From the NCBI RefSeq assembly GCF_005876835.1, contig NZ_PPSW01000034.1, forward strand, positions 1 through 64,000: a stretch of 64,000 bases of DNA. The letters run 5' to 3'. The position numbers and the translations under genes were made by a program. Below are positions 15,363-23,195 of the stretch, piece by piece. This DNA comes from Pseudoalteromonas phenolica (GTDB lineage Bacteria > Pseudomonadota > Gammaproteobacteria > Enterobacterales > Alteromonadaceae). The notes below the pieces were generated by a model, which saw only the letters and a list, made by a program, of their open reading frames with translations, was not told where the DNA came from and did no database searches. Each line of letters opens with the position of its first letter. Position 1 is the first letter of the stretch.

Positions 15363-18241
15363 GACGGTTCATTTCCTTCTTCTGATTCTTGCTTTAATTG
15401 TGCTTCTTTAGCTGCTTTCTTTGCTTTTGCTCGGGCAATGGCGGCTGCAACAGCTGCCTTACGCGGATCTTCTTTGGCTTGCTCAATTTGAATATCAGCT
15501 TCGGCATTGTCTTCGCTAGCCGCAAGCTCAGCCTCTTTAGCTGCTTTTTTTGCTTTTGCTCGGGCAATGGCGGCTGCAACGGCTGCCTTACGCGGATCTT
15601 CTGGCTCGCTGCTTTGTTTGGCTTGCTCAGTTTGAATATCAGCTTCGGCATTGTCTTCGCTAGCCGCAAGCTCTGCCTCTTTGGCTGCTTTTTTCGCTTT
15701 AGCACGTGCAATAGCAGCTGCAACAGCCGCTTTACGTGGATCTTCTGGCTCGCTGCTTTGTTGTGCTATCTCAGTTTGAATATCAGCTTCGGCATTGTCT
15801 TCGCTAGCCGCAAGCTCTGCCTCTTTGGCTGCTTTTTTCGCCTTAGCACGGGCGATGGCGGCGGCAACCGCGGCTTTACGAGGATCTTCCGGTTCGCTAT
15901 CAGCTACAGTCTCATCGCTTTGCTCAGCTTCTTTCGCTGCTTTTTTCGCTTTTGCTCTAGCGATGGCGGCTGCAACAGCAGCTTTGCGCGGATCTTCCGG
16001 CTCGCTATCAGCTACAGCTTCATCGCTTTGCTCAGCTTCTTTCGCTGCTTTTTTCGCTTTTGCACGGGCGATAGCAGCTGCAACAGCAGCTTTGCGCGGA
16101 TCTTCCGGCTCGCTATCAGCTACAGCTTCATCGCTTTGCTCAGCTTCTTTCGCTGCTTTTTTCGCTTTTGCACGGGCGATAGCAGCTGCAACAGCAGCTT
16201 TGCGAGGATCTTCCGGCTCGCTATCAGATACTGAGCTATCGCTTTGCTCAGTCTCTTTAGCTGCTTTCTTTGCTTTTGCACGGGTAATGGCGGCAGCAAC
16301 AGCTGCTTTACGCGGATCTTCTATGCTTTCAGTTTCAGTTGGCGCTTCATCTTGATCAGCATTTTGTGCCGCTTTCTTTGCTTTTGCACGAGCGATGGCG
16401 GCGGCAACCGCGGCTTTACGCGGATCGGTCGATGCATCCGTCTGAGTTGCTTGTTTTTCTGTATTTACATCATCTGTATCAGATTGCTGCGCGGCCTTTT
16501 TCGCTTTCGCACGTGCAATGGCAGCGGCAACAGCAGCCTTATTATCTTTAGGCTTATCGGCACTGTCATCTGTGGCTTTCTCAGCCTTGTATTGGCGAGC
16601 TTGCTCTTTACGCTTAGCGCGCTCTAATGCAACAGCACTATTATCTGGCTCGAGTGAACCATCAGCTGCTTTTTTCGCTTTAGCGCGGGCAATTGCAGCT
16701 TCAACTGCTGACTTTTCTGGTGTCTTCTTGTTCTTAACACGCTCAAGTGCTTCAGCCACTTTTTCTTTACTTTGTGTAGATTGAGTAGAACGGCTAGCTG
16801 AACGTTTATGACGGTTTTGACGTTCTTCTTGTTCTCGCTCTAAACGTTCTTTACGGGCTTCGAAACGCTCTTTTGCTCGCTCAGCTTTGATTTGCTCTAG
16901 TTTTTGTTCTCGGATCTCAGCTTTAGCAACGCGGTAATATTGCACCAGTGGAATTTCACTCGGGCACACGTACGAACACGCACCACATTCAATACAATCA
17001 AACAGGTTGTATTCTTCAAGCTTTTGGTACTCTTTGCCCTTAGCAAACCATTGTAATTGTTGTGGTAGCAAAGTTTGCGGGCAAGCATCGGCACACGCAC
17101 TACAGCGAATACAAGCTTTTTCATCGTTTGGCTCGGCCAGCTCTTGGTTGTCAGGTGCCAAAATACAGTTTGTGGTTTTGACCACAGGAATACGCACTGT
17201 TGGCAGGGTGAAGCCCATCATTGGCCCACCCATGATGACACGCTGTGCAGTAACGGGTTCAAACTTTTGGCTATCGAGTAGGTGCTTAATCTCAGTGCCC
17301 ATCAGTGCCCAAACATTTTGTGATTGTTTGATGGTGTTACCGGTTACAGTAACAACACGCTCAATGAGCGGTTTGCCACGAAGCACAGCGTCGCTTATCG
17401 CAAATAAAGTACCGACGTTTTGCACTAATACGCCAATATCTGCAGGAATGCCCGCACTGGGCACTTCGCGAGAAGTCAGTACTTTGATCAGTTGTTTTTC
17501 ACCGCCAGAAGGGTATTTGGTTGGCACTGAGCGAACGAAGATTTTATCGTTATGTGCTGAGGCTTTCTGCATCGCAGCAATGGCCTCAGGTTTATTATCT
17601 TCAATACCAACTAAAACATATTTTGGAGCAAGTAGGTGTTGCATGATCTCGATGCCTTGCACGATTTGCTCGGCATGTTCACGCATTAACATGTCATCGG
17701 CAGTGATATAAGGTTCACATTCAACGCCATTGACAACAAAAAAGTCAATCTCTGCTTGGCTGCTGGCTTTCACATAGGTTGGGAAGCCTGCACCACCCAT
17801 ACCAGCAATGCCTGCATCATGAATTTTATCGACCAGTTGCTGTTTTGAAATATCTTTGTATTGAGCAAGAGGTTCGAGCGCACACCAAGTGTCTTGACCA
17901 TCAGGTTCAAGCACGATGCTCGGCTCTGGTAAAGCTGACGGGTGTGCCGATGGTCTATGTTCAATGGCGGTGATGACGCCTGAAGTCGCGGCATGGATAG
18001 GTAAAGACCAATTTCCAGCGGGTTTTGTCAGTGCTTGACCTTTTAAAACATGATCGCCCACATGGACAAGCAGTTGACCATTGGCACCAATATGCTGTTT
18101 TAATGGAATAACCAATTTATCAGGTAAAGGAAGTTGGCGAATAGGAGCTTGGTTCGACAATGTTTTTTGTTCTGGTGGGTGAATACCGCCAGGAAATTGC
18201 CATAGCGTTCCACGTTCTATTTGTTCAAATAACGATTCCAC
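15359..18241 (-). CDS. rnfC: Ion-translocating oxidoreductase subunit RnfC/RsxC with expanded repeat tail
   Basis: Peripheral NADH/ferredoxin-side subunit of Rnf. Residues 1-435 are the conserved core: FPGGIHPPEQK near the start, a Gly-rich nucleotide/FMN site (AGMGGAGFPTYVK) and two 4Fe-4S motifs, CIRCSACADACP (about 376) and CIECGACSYVCP (about 415). Residues 440-510 are a charged helix. Residues about 510-950 are 11 copies of a unit built on AAVAAAIARAKAKKAA, nine of them starting DPRK. The total of 960 residues is long because of this tail, which also occurs in shorter form in other gammaproteobacterial RnfC. The repeat is Ala/Lys-rich and probably helical; its role is not known to me. 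It overlaps rnfD by ATGA and follows rnfB by 8 bases. Confidence 0.97.
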   Translation of the reverse strand: MESLFEQIERGTLWQFPGGIHPPEQKTLSNQAPIRQLPLPDKLVIPLKQHIGANGQLLVHVGDHVLKGQALTKPAGNWSLPIHAATSGVITAIEHRPSAHPSALPEPSIVLEPDGQDTWCALEPLAQYKDISKQQLVDKIHDAGIAGMGGAGFPTYVKASSQAEIDFFVVNGVECEPYITADDMLMREHAEQIVQGIEIMQHLLAPKYVLVGIEDNKPEAIAAMQKASAHNDKIFVRSVPTKYPSGGEKQLIKVLTSREVPSAGIPADIGVLVQNVGTLFAISDAVLRGKPLIERVVTVTGNTIKQSQNVWALMGTEIKHLLDSQKFEPVTAQRVIMGGPMMGFTLPTVRIPVVKTTNCILAPDNQELAEPNDEKACIRCSACADACPQTLLPQQLQWFAKGKEYQKLEEYNLFDCIECGACSYVCPSEIPLVQYYRVAKAEIREQKLEQIKAERAKERFEARKERLEREQEERQNRHKRSASRSTQSTQSKEKVAEALERVKNKKTPEKSAVEAAIARAKAKKAADGSLEPDNSAVALERAKRKEQARQYKAEKATDDSADKPKDNKAAVAAAIARAKAKKAAQQSDTDDVNTEKQATQTDASTDPRKAAVAAAIARAKAKKAAQNADQDEAPTETESIEDPRKAAVAAAITRAKAKKAAKETEQSDSSVSDSEPEDPRKAAVAAAIARAKAKKAAKEAEQSDEAVADSEPEDPRKAAVAAAIARAKAKKAAKEAEQSDEAVADSEPEDPRKAAVAAAIARAKAKKAAKEAEQSDETVADSEPEDPRKAAVAAAIARAKAKKAAKEAELAASEDNAEADIQTEIAQQSSEPEDPRKAAVAAAIARAKAKKAAKEAELAASEDNAEADIQTEQAKQSSEPEDPRKAAVAAAIARAKAKKAAKEAELAASEDNAEADIQIEQAKEDPRKAAVAAAIARAKAKKAAKEAQLKQESEEGNEPS
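15395..16720. repeat. Coding tandem repeat in rnfC (11 degenerate units of about 108-144 bp)
   Basis: Each unit encodes DPRKAAVAAAIARAKAKKAA plus a variable acidic linker. Three adjacent units are almost identical at 36 residues (108 bp); three units near the C-terminus are 43-48 residues with an ASEDNAEADIQ linker. The two most N-terminal units (about 16490-16720) are degenerate and lack DPRK. The pattern implies repeat growth from the middle and C-terminal part by slippage or unequal exchange. Confidence 0.95.
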
Positions 18242-18249
18242 GGCAACCT

Positions 18250-18804
18250 CTAATCAATCTGAGTGACGTTAATGGCGTTTAACTGCCATTTCCATGTTTG
18301 CTTAGTTTCAGCAACAGGGATCATATCAATACAATCAACCGGGCAAGGCTCAACACATAAGTCACAACCGGTACATTCATCTTTTAATACGGTATGCATT
18401 TGTCTAGTTGCACCAACAATGGCGTCAACCGGGCAAGCTTGAATGCATTTAGTACAGCCGATACATTCGTCTTCACGAATATATGCCACAGTTTTAACTG
18501 GCTCAGCTTCTTCACCGCCAGCCAAAGGTTTAGGCTCAACGCCCATCAAATCAGCTAATTTTTTAATTGTGGCATCACCACCCGGTGGGCATTTATTAAT
18601 TTCGTCGCCATTAGCAATGGCTTCGGCGTAAGGGCGACAACCCGGGTAACCACATTGGCCACATTGTGTTTGCGGTAAAATGGCATCGACTTGGTCGACA
18701 ACAGGGCTACTTTCAACGCGATATTTTACCGCGGCATAACCTAAAATAAGGCCAAAAATCAGCGCCAGTGAACCTAGCGCAATGAGTGCATAAAACAAGG
18801 TCAT
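18250..18804 (-). CDS. rnfB: Ion-translocating oxidoreductase subunit RnfB/RsxB
   Basis: A 184-residue iron-sulfur subunit. One N-terminal membrane helix (about 5-25), an Fe-S domain with CGQCGYPGCRPYAEAI (about 48-63) and two ferredoxin 4Fe-4S motifs, CIGCTKCIQACPVDAI and CTGCDLCVEPCPVDCI. It feeds electrons into the membrane part of Rnf. It lies 2 bases after rnfA and 8 before rnfC. Confidence 0.97.
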   Translation of the reverse strand: MTLFYALIALGSLALIFGLILGYAAVKYRVESSPVVDQVDAILPQTQCGQCGYPGCRPYAEAIANGDEINKCPPGGDATIKKLADLMGVEPKPLAGGEEAEPVKTVAYIREDECIGCTKCIQACPVDAIVGATRQMHTVLKDECTGCDLCVEPCPVDCIDMIPVAETKQTWKWQLNAINVTQID

Positions 18805-18806
18805 GG

Positions 18807-19388
18807 TTAAAACTTCACTAATCCAGAAAAGCCCATAAAGGCAAGAGACATTAAGCCAGCGGTGATCATGGCGATTGACGCACCTTTGAACGGTGTTGGT
18901 ACATCTGCAACTGCAAGACGTTCACGCAGTGCGGCAAATAAGACCAGCACCATAGAAAAACCAACTGCAGCACCAAAACCAAATACGGCTGAGCTCATAA
19001 AGGTATGCTCATTTTTAATGTTTAGCAGGGCAACACCTAATACCGCACAGTTAGTTGTGATAAGCGGTAAGAAAATACCCAGTAAACGGTATAGGGTAGG
19101 GCTGGTTTTCTTCACCACCATTTCGGTAAATTGCACCACCACAGCAATAACGAGTATGAAGCTCATGGTGCGTAAGAACTCTAATTCGAGAGGTTGCAAT
19201 ATATACTCGTTAACAAGGTAACTCGTTACTGAGGCTAGCGTGAGTACAAAAGTAGTGGCCATTGACATACCAACGGCAGTGTCTAACTTACCTGATACGC
19301 CCATGAAAGGGCATAAGCCTAAGAATTGTACTAACACGAAATTGTTTACTAATACTGTGCCGATCAGCAACAGAATATATTCAGTCAT
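18807..19388 (-). CDS. rnfA: Ion-translocating oxidoreductase subunit RnfA/RsxA
   Basis: A 193-residue membrane subunit and first gene of the rnf operon. Six helices; NNFVLVQFLGLCPFMGVSGK and FLPLITTNCAVLGVAL are characteristic, each with a conserved Cys used by the intramembrane iron-sulfur centre of the RnfA/RnfE pair. Start ATG 19388 is preceded by TAGGGG. The operon promoter must lie in 19389-19540; I could not pick hexamers with confidence. Confidence 0.97.
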   Translation of the reverse strand: MTEYILLLIGTVLVNNFVLVQFLGLCPFMGVSGKLDTAVGMSMATTFVLTLASVTSYLVNEYILQPLELEFLRTMSFILVIAVVVQFTEMVVKKTSPTLYRLLGIFLPLITTNCAVLGVALLNIKNEHTFMSSAVFGFGAAVGFSMVLVLFAALRERLAVADVPTPFKGASIAMITAGLMSLAFMGFSGLVKF

Positions 19389-19534
19389 TATAGCCCCTAA
19401 CGTTGACGCCTTTTTATTGAGTGCCTAGCGATTGTTAATTTTACCAAGTTTGGCGCTGAATATCACAACAAAAACGGCAGAATTGTTTTGATAAAAGGGT
19501 ATTTTTGTAAAGATTTACGGATATACGCAGCGAA

Positions 19535-19566
19535 ATAAAAAAAGGCCCTGAAAGGGCCTGTTTTTA
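19535..19566 (-). terminator. Rho-independent terminator of csrD-like gene
   Basis: AGGCCCT / AGGGCCT stem (19543-19559) around GAA, followed on the minus strand by seven T. It ends the gene at 19583 and separates it from rnfA. Confidence 0.85.
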
Positions 19567-19582
19567 GTAAGGTTTAATAACC

Positions 19583-21526
19583 TTATATTTCTTTGGGTTT
19601 CTCTATGTAGTAACCCTGAACACCGTCGAGGCAGAGTGTTTCGACGACGTGCTTTTCTTCTTGGTTTTCGACCCCTTCAGCAAACACACTCACACCAATA
19701 CGGTGAGCAAGGTCGACCATCAGACGCATAAAGTATTGGTTATTTTTATCTTCCTCAAGACCACGGGTATAACTTGCATCCATCTTGATAAAGTCAGGTT
19801 TTAAATCTCTGAAGAACTTAAATGAGGTTAAACCAACACCAAAACGTTCTACTGTGATACGAGCACCAACGCGGTGAACCATATCGATAAAGCGTTTACT
19901 GGCTTTTATATTTTGCTGTAAACCAAACTCGCTCACTTCAAAAATCAGTTTCGAAGCAATATTGGCATCTTTTAACAGACGACGCTCTAACCAGATCACA
20001 AATTGATCTGAGTGGGCGCTTGACGCGGTTACATTGATACCAAAGAACTTTTCAGTGAAGTTACGGGTTTTTATGAGCTCAAGCGACGTATCTATGATCA
20101 ATTTATCGATTTCGATGGCCATCTCAAGTTTTTCTGCCATCGCCAAGAAAGACGCCGTTGGCAGCATTTGGTTATCTTCAGTTTTAAAGCGCGCTTGAAT
20201 TTCGGCATAGGCTTTAACATTTTTACCAATCGGCATAATGTTTTGCATCATTAAGCTGACGCGTTTTGCTTCGATCACATCATGGATAACTTTACGCCAG
20301 TTTTGGTTACCAAAACCTGCACCAACATTATTAATAAGATCAGATTCACGCTGAATGTGCCACGCATTCGCTTGCTTGCTCTGGGCCATGCTCATGGCAT
20401 TGTCGACCACAGATAATATCTCACCCAATGGTTTGCCAGTTTCGTATGGAACAATACCTGTGTTAGCCACTGAGCTGAGCTCTTGGTTTTGTTGATATTG
20501 AGTGAATCTAGCTTGTAATGTATCACCGAAATGTTCGGCTTCTTTTGCCGGAATGTTTGGCAAGATAACCGCAAAGTCAGAGCTGTTTAACCTGAAGGTT
20601 TGTCCGCCTGTGTAAGTACCACAAACATGGGTAATAATCTCTGATACTGATTTAATATACTCGTCGCCTTTTTGGTAACCACGAGTTTGGTTGATCACTT
20701 GTAGTTCACTACAACGGATCATGGCAAGGGTACCAAATGATTTTTTGCTGCTTGATTCAATATGCTGCTCGTAATACTCCACGAACATGTTGCGGTTACC
20801 CAGACCGGTTACCACATCCTTATAAGCTTCTTGCTTTATGCTTTGTGCGGCACTTTGAATATCTTCTTGTTTACTCTTTAAGAAATGCGCTAAACGATTA
20901 AAAGATGGCGCAAGCTCAGCACCTAGTGCTTGTACTTTACCTGCATTAAAGTCATTTTCTATGCTGTCCGTCACTTGGTTTTGAGTAATGTACATATCTA
21001 CCGCATCAGCCACAGTCATACTGACATTGCGATTTAAGCGTTTATAAATTGCTTTCATATAGAAGACAGGAATAAATGCGAGTAGGGCGGTGATAAGAAA
21101 CATCATGATGACAGCTTGCTGTAAAAGTTGCGCCTGACTTTGTGCATTAATAATGAATTCAATTTTAATGTCTTTGGTCACATTCACAGCAAATTGCGGG
21201 CGAATAGCATTAATATTTGATTCGATAATTTCAGCGATAAAAGGTAATGGACTATGGGTATTAACGTTTAAAACTGTGTCACCATTAAAATCTCTAACAA
21301 TGAAGGTTGAAAATACATTACCATTCGCCAGAGCCTGACGAATATGCTGAGGGGTGACCTCTGCCATGGTTTTTTCTTTTATATACTGAGTCACCATTAC
21401 TTGTGCACTTTGCTGTGCTTTTGAAACTGCTGAATCAAAGCTGGTCGCAAAGAAAAATACTCCAACAAGTGAAAACAGAAGCCAAGAGATCAACTGCACA
21501 AATATAAGTTTTTTAAAGCCTGCCAT
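19583..21526 (-). CDS. csrD: CsrD/MshH-like degenerate GGDEF-EAL membrane protein
   Basis: A 647-residue protein, the length of E. coli CsrD (646). Two membrane helices (about 8-28 and 138-158) flank a periplasmic loop, then a coiled region, GGDEF-like (about 225-385) and EAL-like (about 400-640) domains. The GGDEF signature is replaced by RLNSSDFAV and the EAL signature by YAEIQARF; the usual DDFG pair reads ERFGVG. It should therefore neither make nor cut cyclic-di-GMP. CsrD acts with RNase E to turn over the CsrB/C regulatory RNAs; in vibrios and relatives the orthologue is MshH. Function here is inferred from architecture and length. It is monocistronic with its own terminator. Confidence 0.8.
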   Translation of the reverse strand: MAGFKKLIFVQLISWLLFSLVGVFFFATSFDSAVSKAQQSAQVMVTQYIKEKTMAEVTPQHIRQALANGNVFSTFIVRDFNGDTVLNVNTHSPLPFIAEIIESNINAIRPQFAVNVTKDIKIEFIINAQSQAQLLQQAVIMMFLITALLAFIPVFYMKAIYKRLNRNVSMTVADAVDMYITQNQVTDSIENDFNAGKVQALGAELAPSFNRLAHFLKSKQEDIQSAAQSIKQEAYKDVVTGLGNRNMFVEYYEQHIESSSKKSFGTLAMIRCSELQVINQTRGYQKGDEYIKSVSEIITHVCGTYTGGQTFRLNSSDFAVILPNIPAKEAEHFGDTLQARFTQYQQNQELSSVANTGIVPYETGKPLGEILSVVDNAMSMAQSKQANAWHIQRESDLINNVGAGFGNQNWRKVIHDVIEAKRVSLMMQNIMPIGKNVKAYAEIQARFKTEDNQMLPTASFLAMAEKLEMAIEIDKLIIDTSLELIKTRNFTEKFFGINVTASSAHSDQFVIWLERRLLKDANIASKLIFEVSEFGLQQNIKASKRFIDMVHRVGARITVERFGVGLTSFKFFRDLKPDFIKMDASYTRGLEEDKNNQYFMRLMVDLAHRIGVSVFAEGVENQEEKHVVETLCLDGVQGYYIEKPKEI

Positions 21527-21795
21527 TATTGTGTCTTTCAGTTCTTTTTAGTTTTATTCCAAACTACAAATAATCTAGTCGCGATTAAGCTAGCCTAAAT
21601 TTTTTGAGCACATACTTATAGCCAAGATAATAAGGTTATTTATCGTCAGGCTAATATAAAAATTGAGGAACAATTATCGCAAAGTAAGCAAAATTTCTAA
21701 TTATTTAATTAAGCCGAGTCAGCGATTTTAAAGGAAAAAATTAACTGTAGTAGGGTAGTGCAATGTGTGAGAAAAGTCTATGAGAATCTGAATAT
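21527..21795. other. Intergenic region between csrD-like gene and tRNA-Asn cluster
   Basis: 269 bases, AT-rich, holding the csrD-like promoter on the minus strand and the 3' trailer of the tRNA cluster. No hairpin with a T-run was found directly after the last tRNA-Asn. Confidence 0.4.
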
Positions 21796-21872
21796 TGGCT
21801 CCCCCTCCCCGACTCGAACGGGGGACCTGCGGATTAACAGTCCGTCGCTCTAACCAACTGAGCTAAGGGGGA
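21796..21872 (-). tRNA. tRNA-Asn(GUU)
   Basis: 77 nt, cloverleaf complete, anticodon GTT in CTGTTAA loop, T-loop TTCGAGT, encoded CCA. Fourth (promoter-distal) copy of a tandem array of four identical genes. Confidence 0.98.
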
Positions 21873-21895
21873 ACAATATAGAAGGATAGTAGTGT

Positions 21896-21972
21896 TGGCT
21901 CCCCCTCCCCGACTCGAACGGGGGACCTGCGGATTAACAGTCCGTCGCTCTAACCAACTGAGCTAAGGGGGA
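21896..21972 (-). tRNA. tRNA-Asn(GUU)
   Basis: Identical in sequence to its three neighbours; 23-bp spacer to the next copy on the left. Encoded CCA. Confidence 0.98.
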
Positions 21973-21988
21973 ATTACACTATAACGAT

Positions 21989-22065
21989 TGGCTCCCCCTC
22001 CCCGACTCGAACGGGGGACCTGCGGATTAACAGTCCGTCGCTCTAACCAACTGAGCTAAGGGGGA
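21989..22065 (-). tRNA. tRNA-Asn(GUU)
   Basis: Identical copy, 16-bp spacer to the copy on its left. Encoded CCA. Confidence 0.98.
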
Positions 22066-22085
22066 ATCGTTATTATCAAGAAACT

Positions 22086-22162
22086 TGGCTCCCCCTCCCC
22101 GACTCGAACGGGGGACCTGCGGATTAACAGTCCGTCGCTCTAACCAACTGAGCTAAGGGGGA
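22086..22162 (-). tRNA. tRNA-Asn(GUU)
   Basis: Promoter-proximal copy of the array, 20-bp spacer to the next. Encoded CCA. Confidence 0.98.
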
Positions 22163-22185
22163 AGCGTGTCTCTCAACGGGGCGAA

Positions 22186-22214
22186 ATATTAATGACCCCT
22201 TGCCAAGGTGTCAA
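22186..22214 (-). promoter_or_regulatory. Strong sigma-70 promoter of the tRNA-Asn array
   Basis: On the minus strand: TTGACA (22209-22214), 17-base spacer, TAATAT (22186-22191), then a GC-rich discriminator (CGCCCCG). This is the profile of a stringently controlled stable-RNA promoter. Transcription would start about 15-20 bases before the first tRNA. Confidence 0.8.
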
Positions 22215-22619
22215 CAAATAAAATGACAGAAATTTAAAAAATCCGTTTATCCGCTGATTTTATATCCGATTTGTTGGTTTTTTAACGCAAATTTACTCTG
22301 TGGAAGTAAAGCAAATCCAAAAAGGGACTTTGCGGTGCTTAAACATAAAATTAAAAATGTTTATTTTGCGCAGTATGAGTCATATTTTACTCAAAAGCCT
22401 TAAATATAACTTTTTAAAGAGATCTGATGTTTTCTTCTTTATGCAAGATCATGATCAATAGATTGCGAAGACTATTGTTTGTTTCATTTATTCGTGCGGT
22501 GCAGAAAATAGTCACTGAGAGAGGTTTTGAAGCATAGAATTTTTTACTGATTACTATTTGGCCTTTTAAAATAAGGGGTTATAAAAGCTAAATGAATATT
22601 TTTAGATAGCTAATTCGCC

Positions 22620-22645
22620 TGTTGATAACTTTAAAGTTATCAACA
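22620..22645. repeat. 26-bp perfect palindrome
   Basis: TGTTGATAACTTT followed directly by its exact reverse complement. No spacer. Possible operator or DNA-structure site; no T-run, so not an ordinary terminator. Confidence 0.8.
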
Positions 22646-22774
22646 TCAGTGACTAAAGATCTTTTACTGTCACATAAAGGAAACAAAGATCCTTTTCCAT
22701 AGATGTATTTCTGATCTTTTGATCGCGCTATAAGTCTTTATTTTATTAGCTTTATGACACTTACCCACAGAATC

Positions 22775-22783
22775 TGTGGATAA
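22775..22783 (-). promoter_or_regulatory. DnaA-box consensus
   Basis: TTATCCACA on the minus strand, a perfect match to the DnaA box. It is paired in inverted orientation with TTACCCACA at 22761-22769, one change from consensus. Confidence 0.5.
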
Positions 22784-22800
22784 CATTGTTTATTAATCTT

Positions 22801-22857
22801 TAAAAAGTATTGCAAAGCCATATATGTCGGGCTTTGAGAGCTTTGCAATACTTTTTA
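22801..22857. repeat. Hairpin with 18-bp perfect stem
   Basis: 22801-22818 (TAAAAAGTATTGCAAAGC) is the exact reverse complement of 22840-22857, with a 21-base loop. CAAAGCC (22813-22819) can alternatively pair with GGCTTTG (22830-22836), giving two exclusive foldings. T-rich sequence follows on the plus side. It could be a terminator of an unseen small RNA. Confidence 0.7.
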
Positions 22858-23195
22858 CTAAATTTTTTTAATCCAATAAAAACAAGGGGTTGTTGTTTTT
22901 TGTTCTGGTTTGGGTGGTTTTTGCTCATTGCAGTATTTTTTATAGTCAAATAAGCGTCATACTTGTGCAAAAAAATCTCAGTGGCTACTAAAGCGACAGG
23001 TTAGTAAGTGCTTATTGAAGGTGTTTTTGTGCTTTTTTAGTGCATTGATTGGCTTAAACGACTCAAAAGCGAAGATCTCAGAGTCGGATTAATATTTATT
23101 GTTGATAAATGATCACGATCCTCTGGGTTTAGTTTTCATGATGATCTAGAATGCTCAATCCACTGGTCGGGCTTATCTTAAGGTTTCTATTTAAT

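Larger units (their letters stand above)
22215..23195. other. Long non-coding region rich in GATC, dyads and a DnaA-box pair
   Basis: About 980 bases without a supportable gene between the tRNA-Asn promoter and the MATE gene. I count 11 GATC sites between 22421 and 23146, several within GATCTTTT-like 13-mers. TTACCCACA (22761-22769) and TGTGGATAA (22775-22783) form an inverted pair; the second is a perfect DnaA box on the minus strand. A perfect 26-bp palindrome lies at 22620-22645 and an 18-bp-stem hairpin at 22801-22857. The parts resemble a replication or regulatory locus, but no initiator gene is adjacent. Confidence 0.6.

Noticed and set aside
15395..16720. Regularly spaced repeats resembling a CRISPR array
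   Set aside because: The repeats are in frame inside rnfC, have no conserved direct repeat with unique spacers, and encode a periodic Ala/Lys protein.
15398..16784. Several long plus-strand ORFs opposite the rnfC repeat (up to 278 codons)
   Set aside because: They are frame shadows of the low-complexity repeat, with Ala/Ser- or Cys/Phe-rich nonsense translations and no ribosome sites.
22215..23195. Chromosomal or chromid replication origin
   Set aside because: The DnaA-box pair and GATC cluster are suggestive, but only one perfect box is present, no origin-linked gene is adjacent, and there is no clear strand-bias switch.
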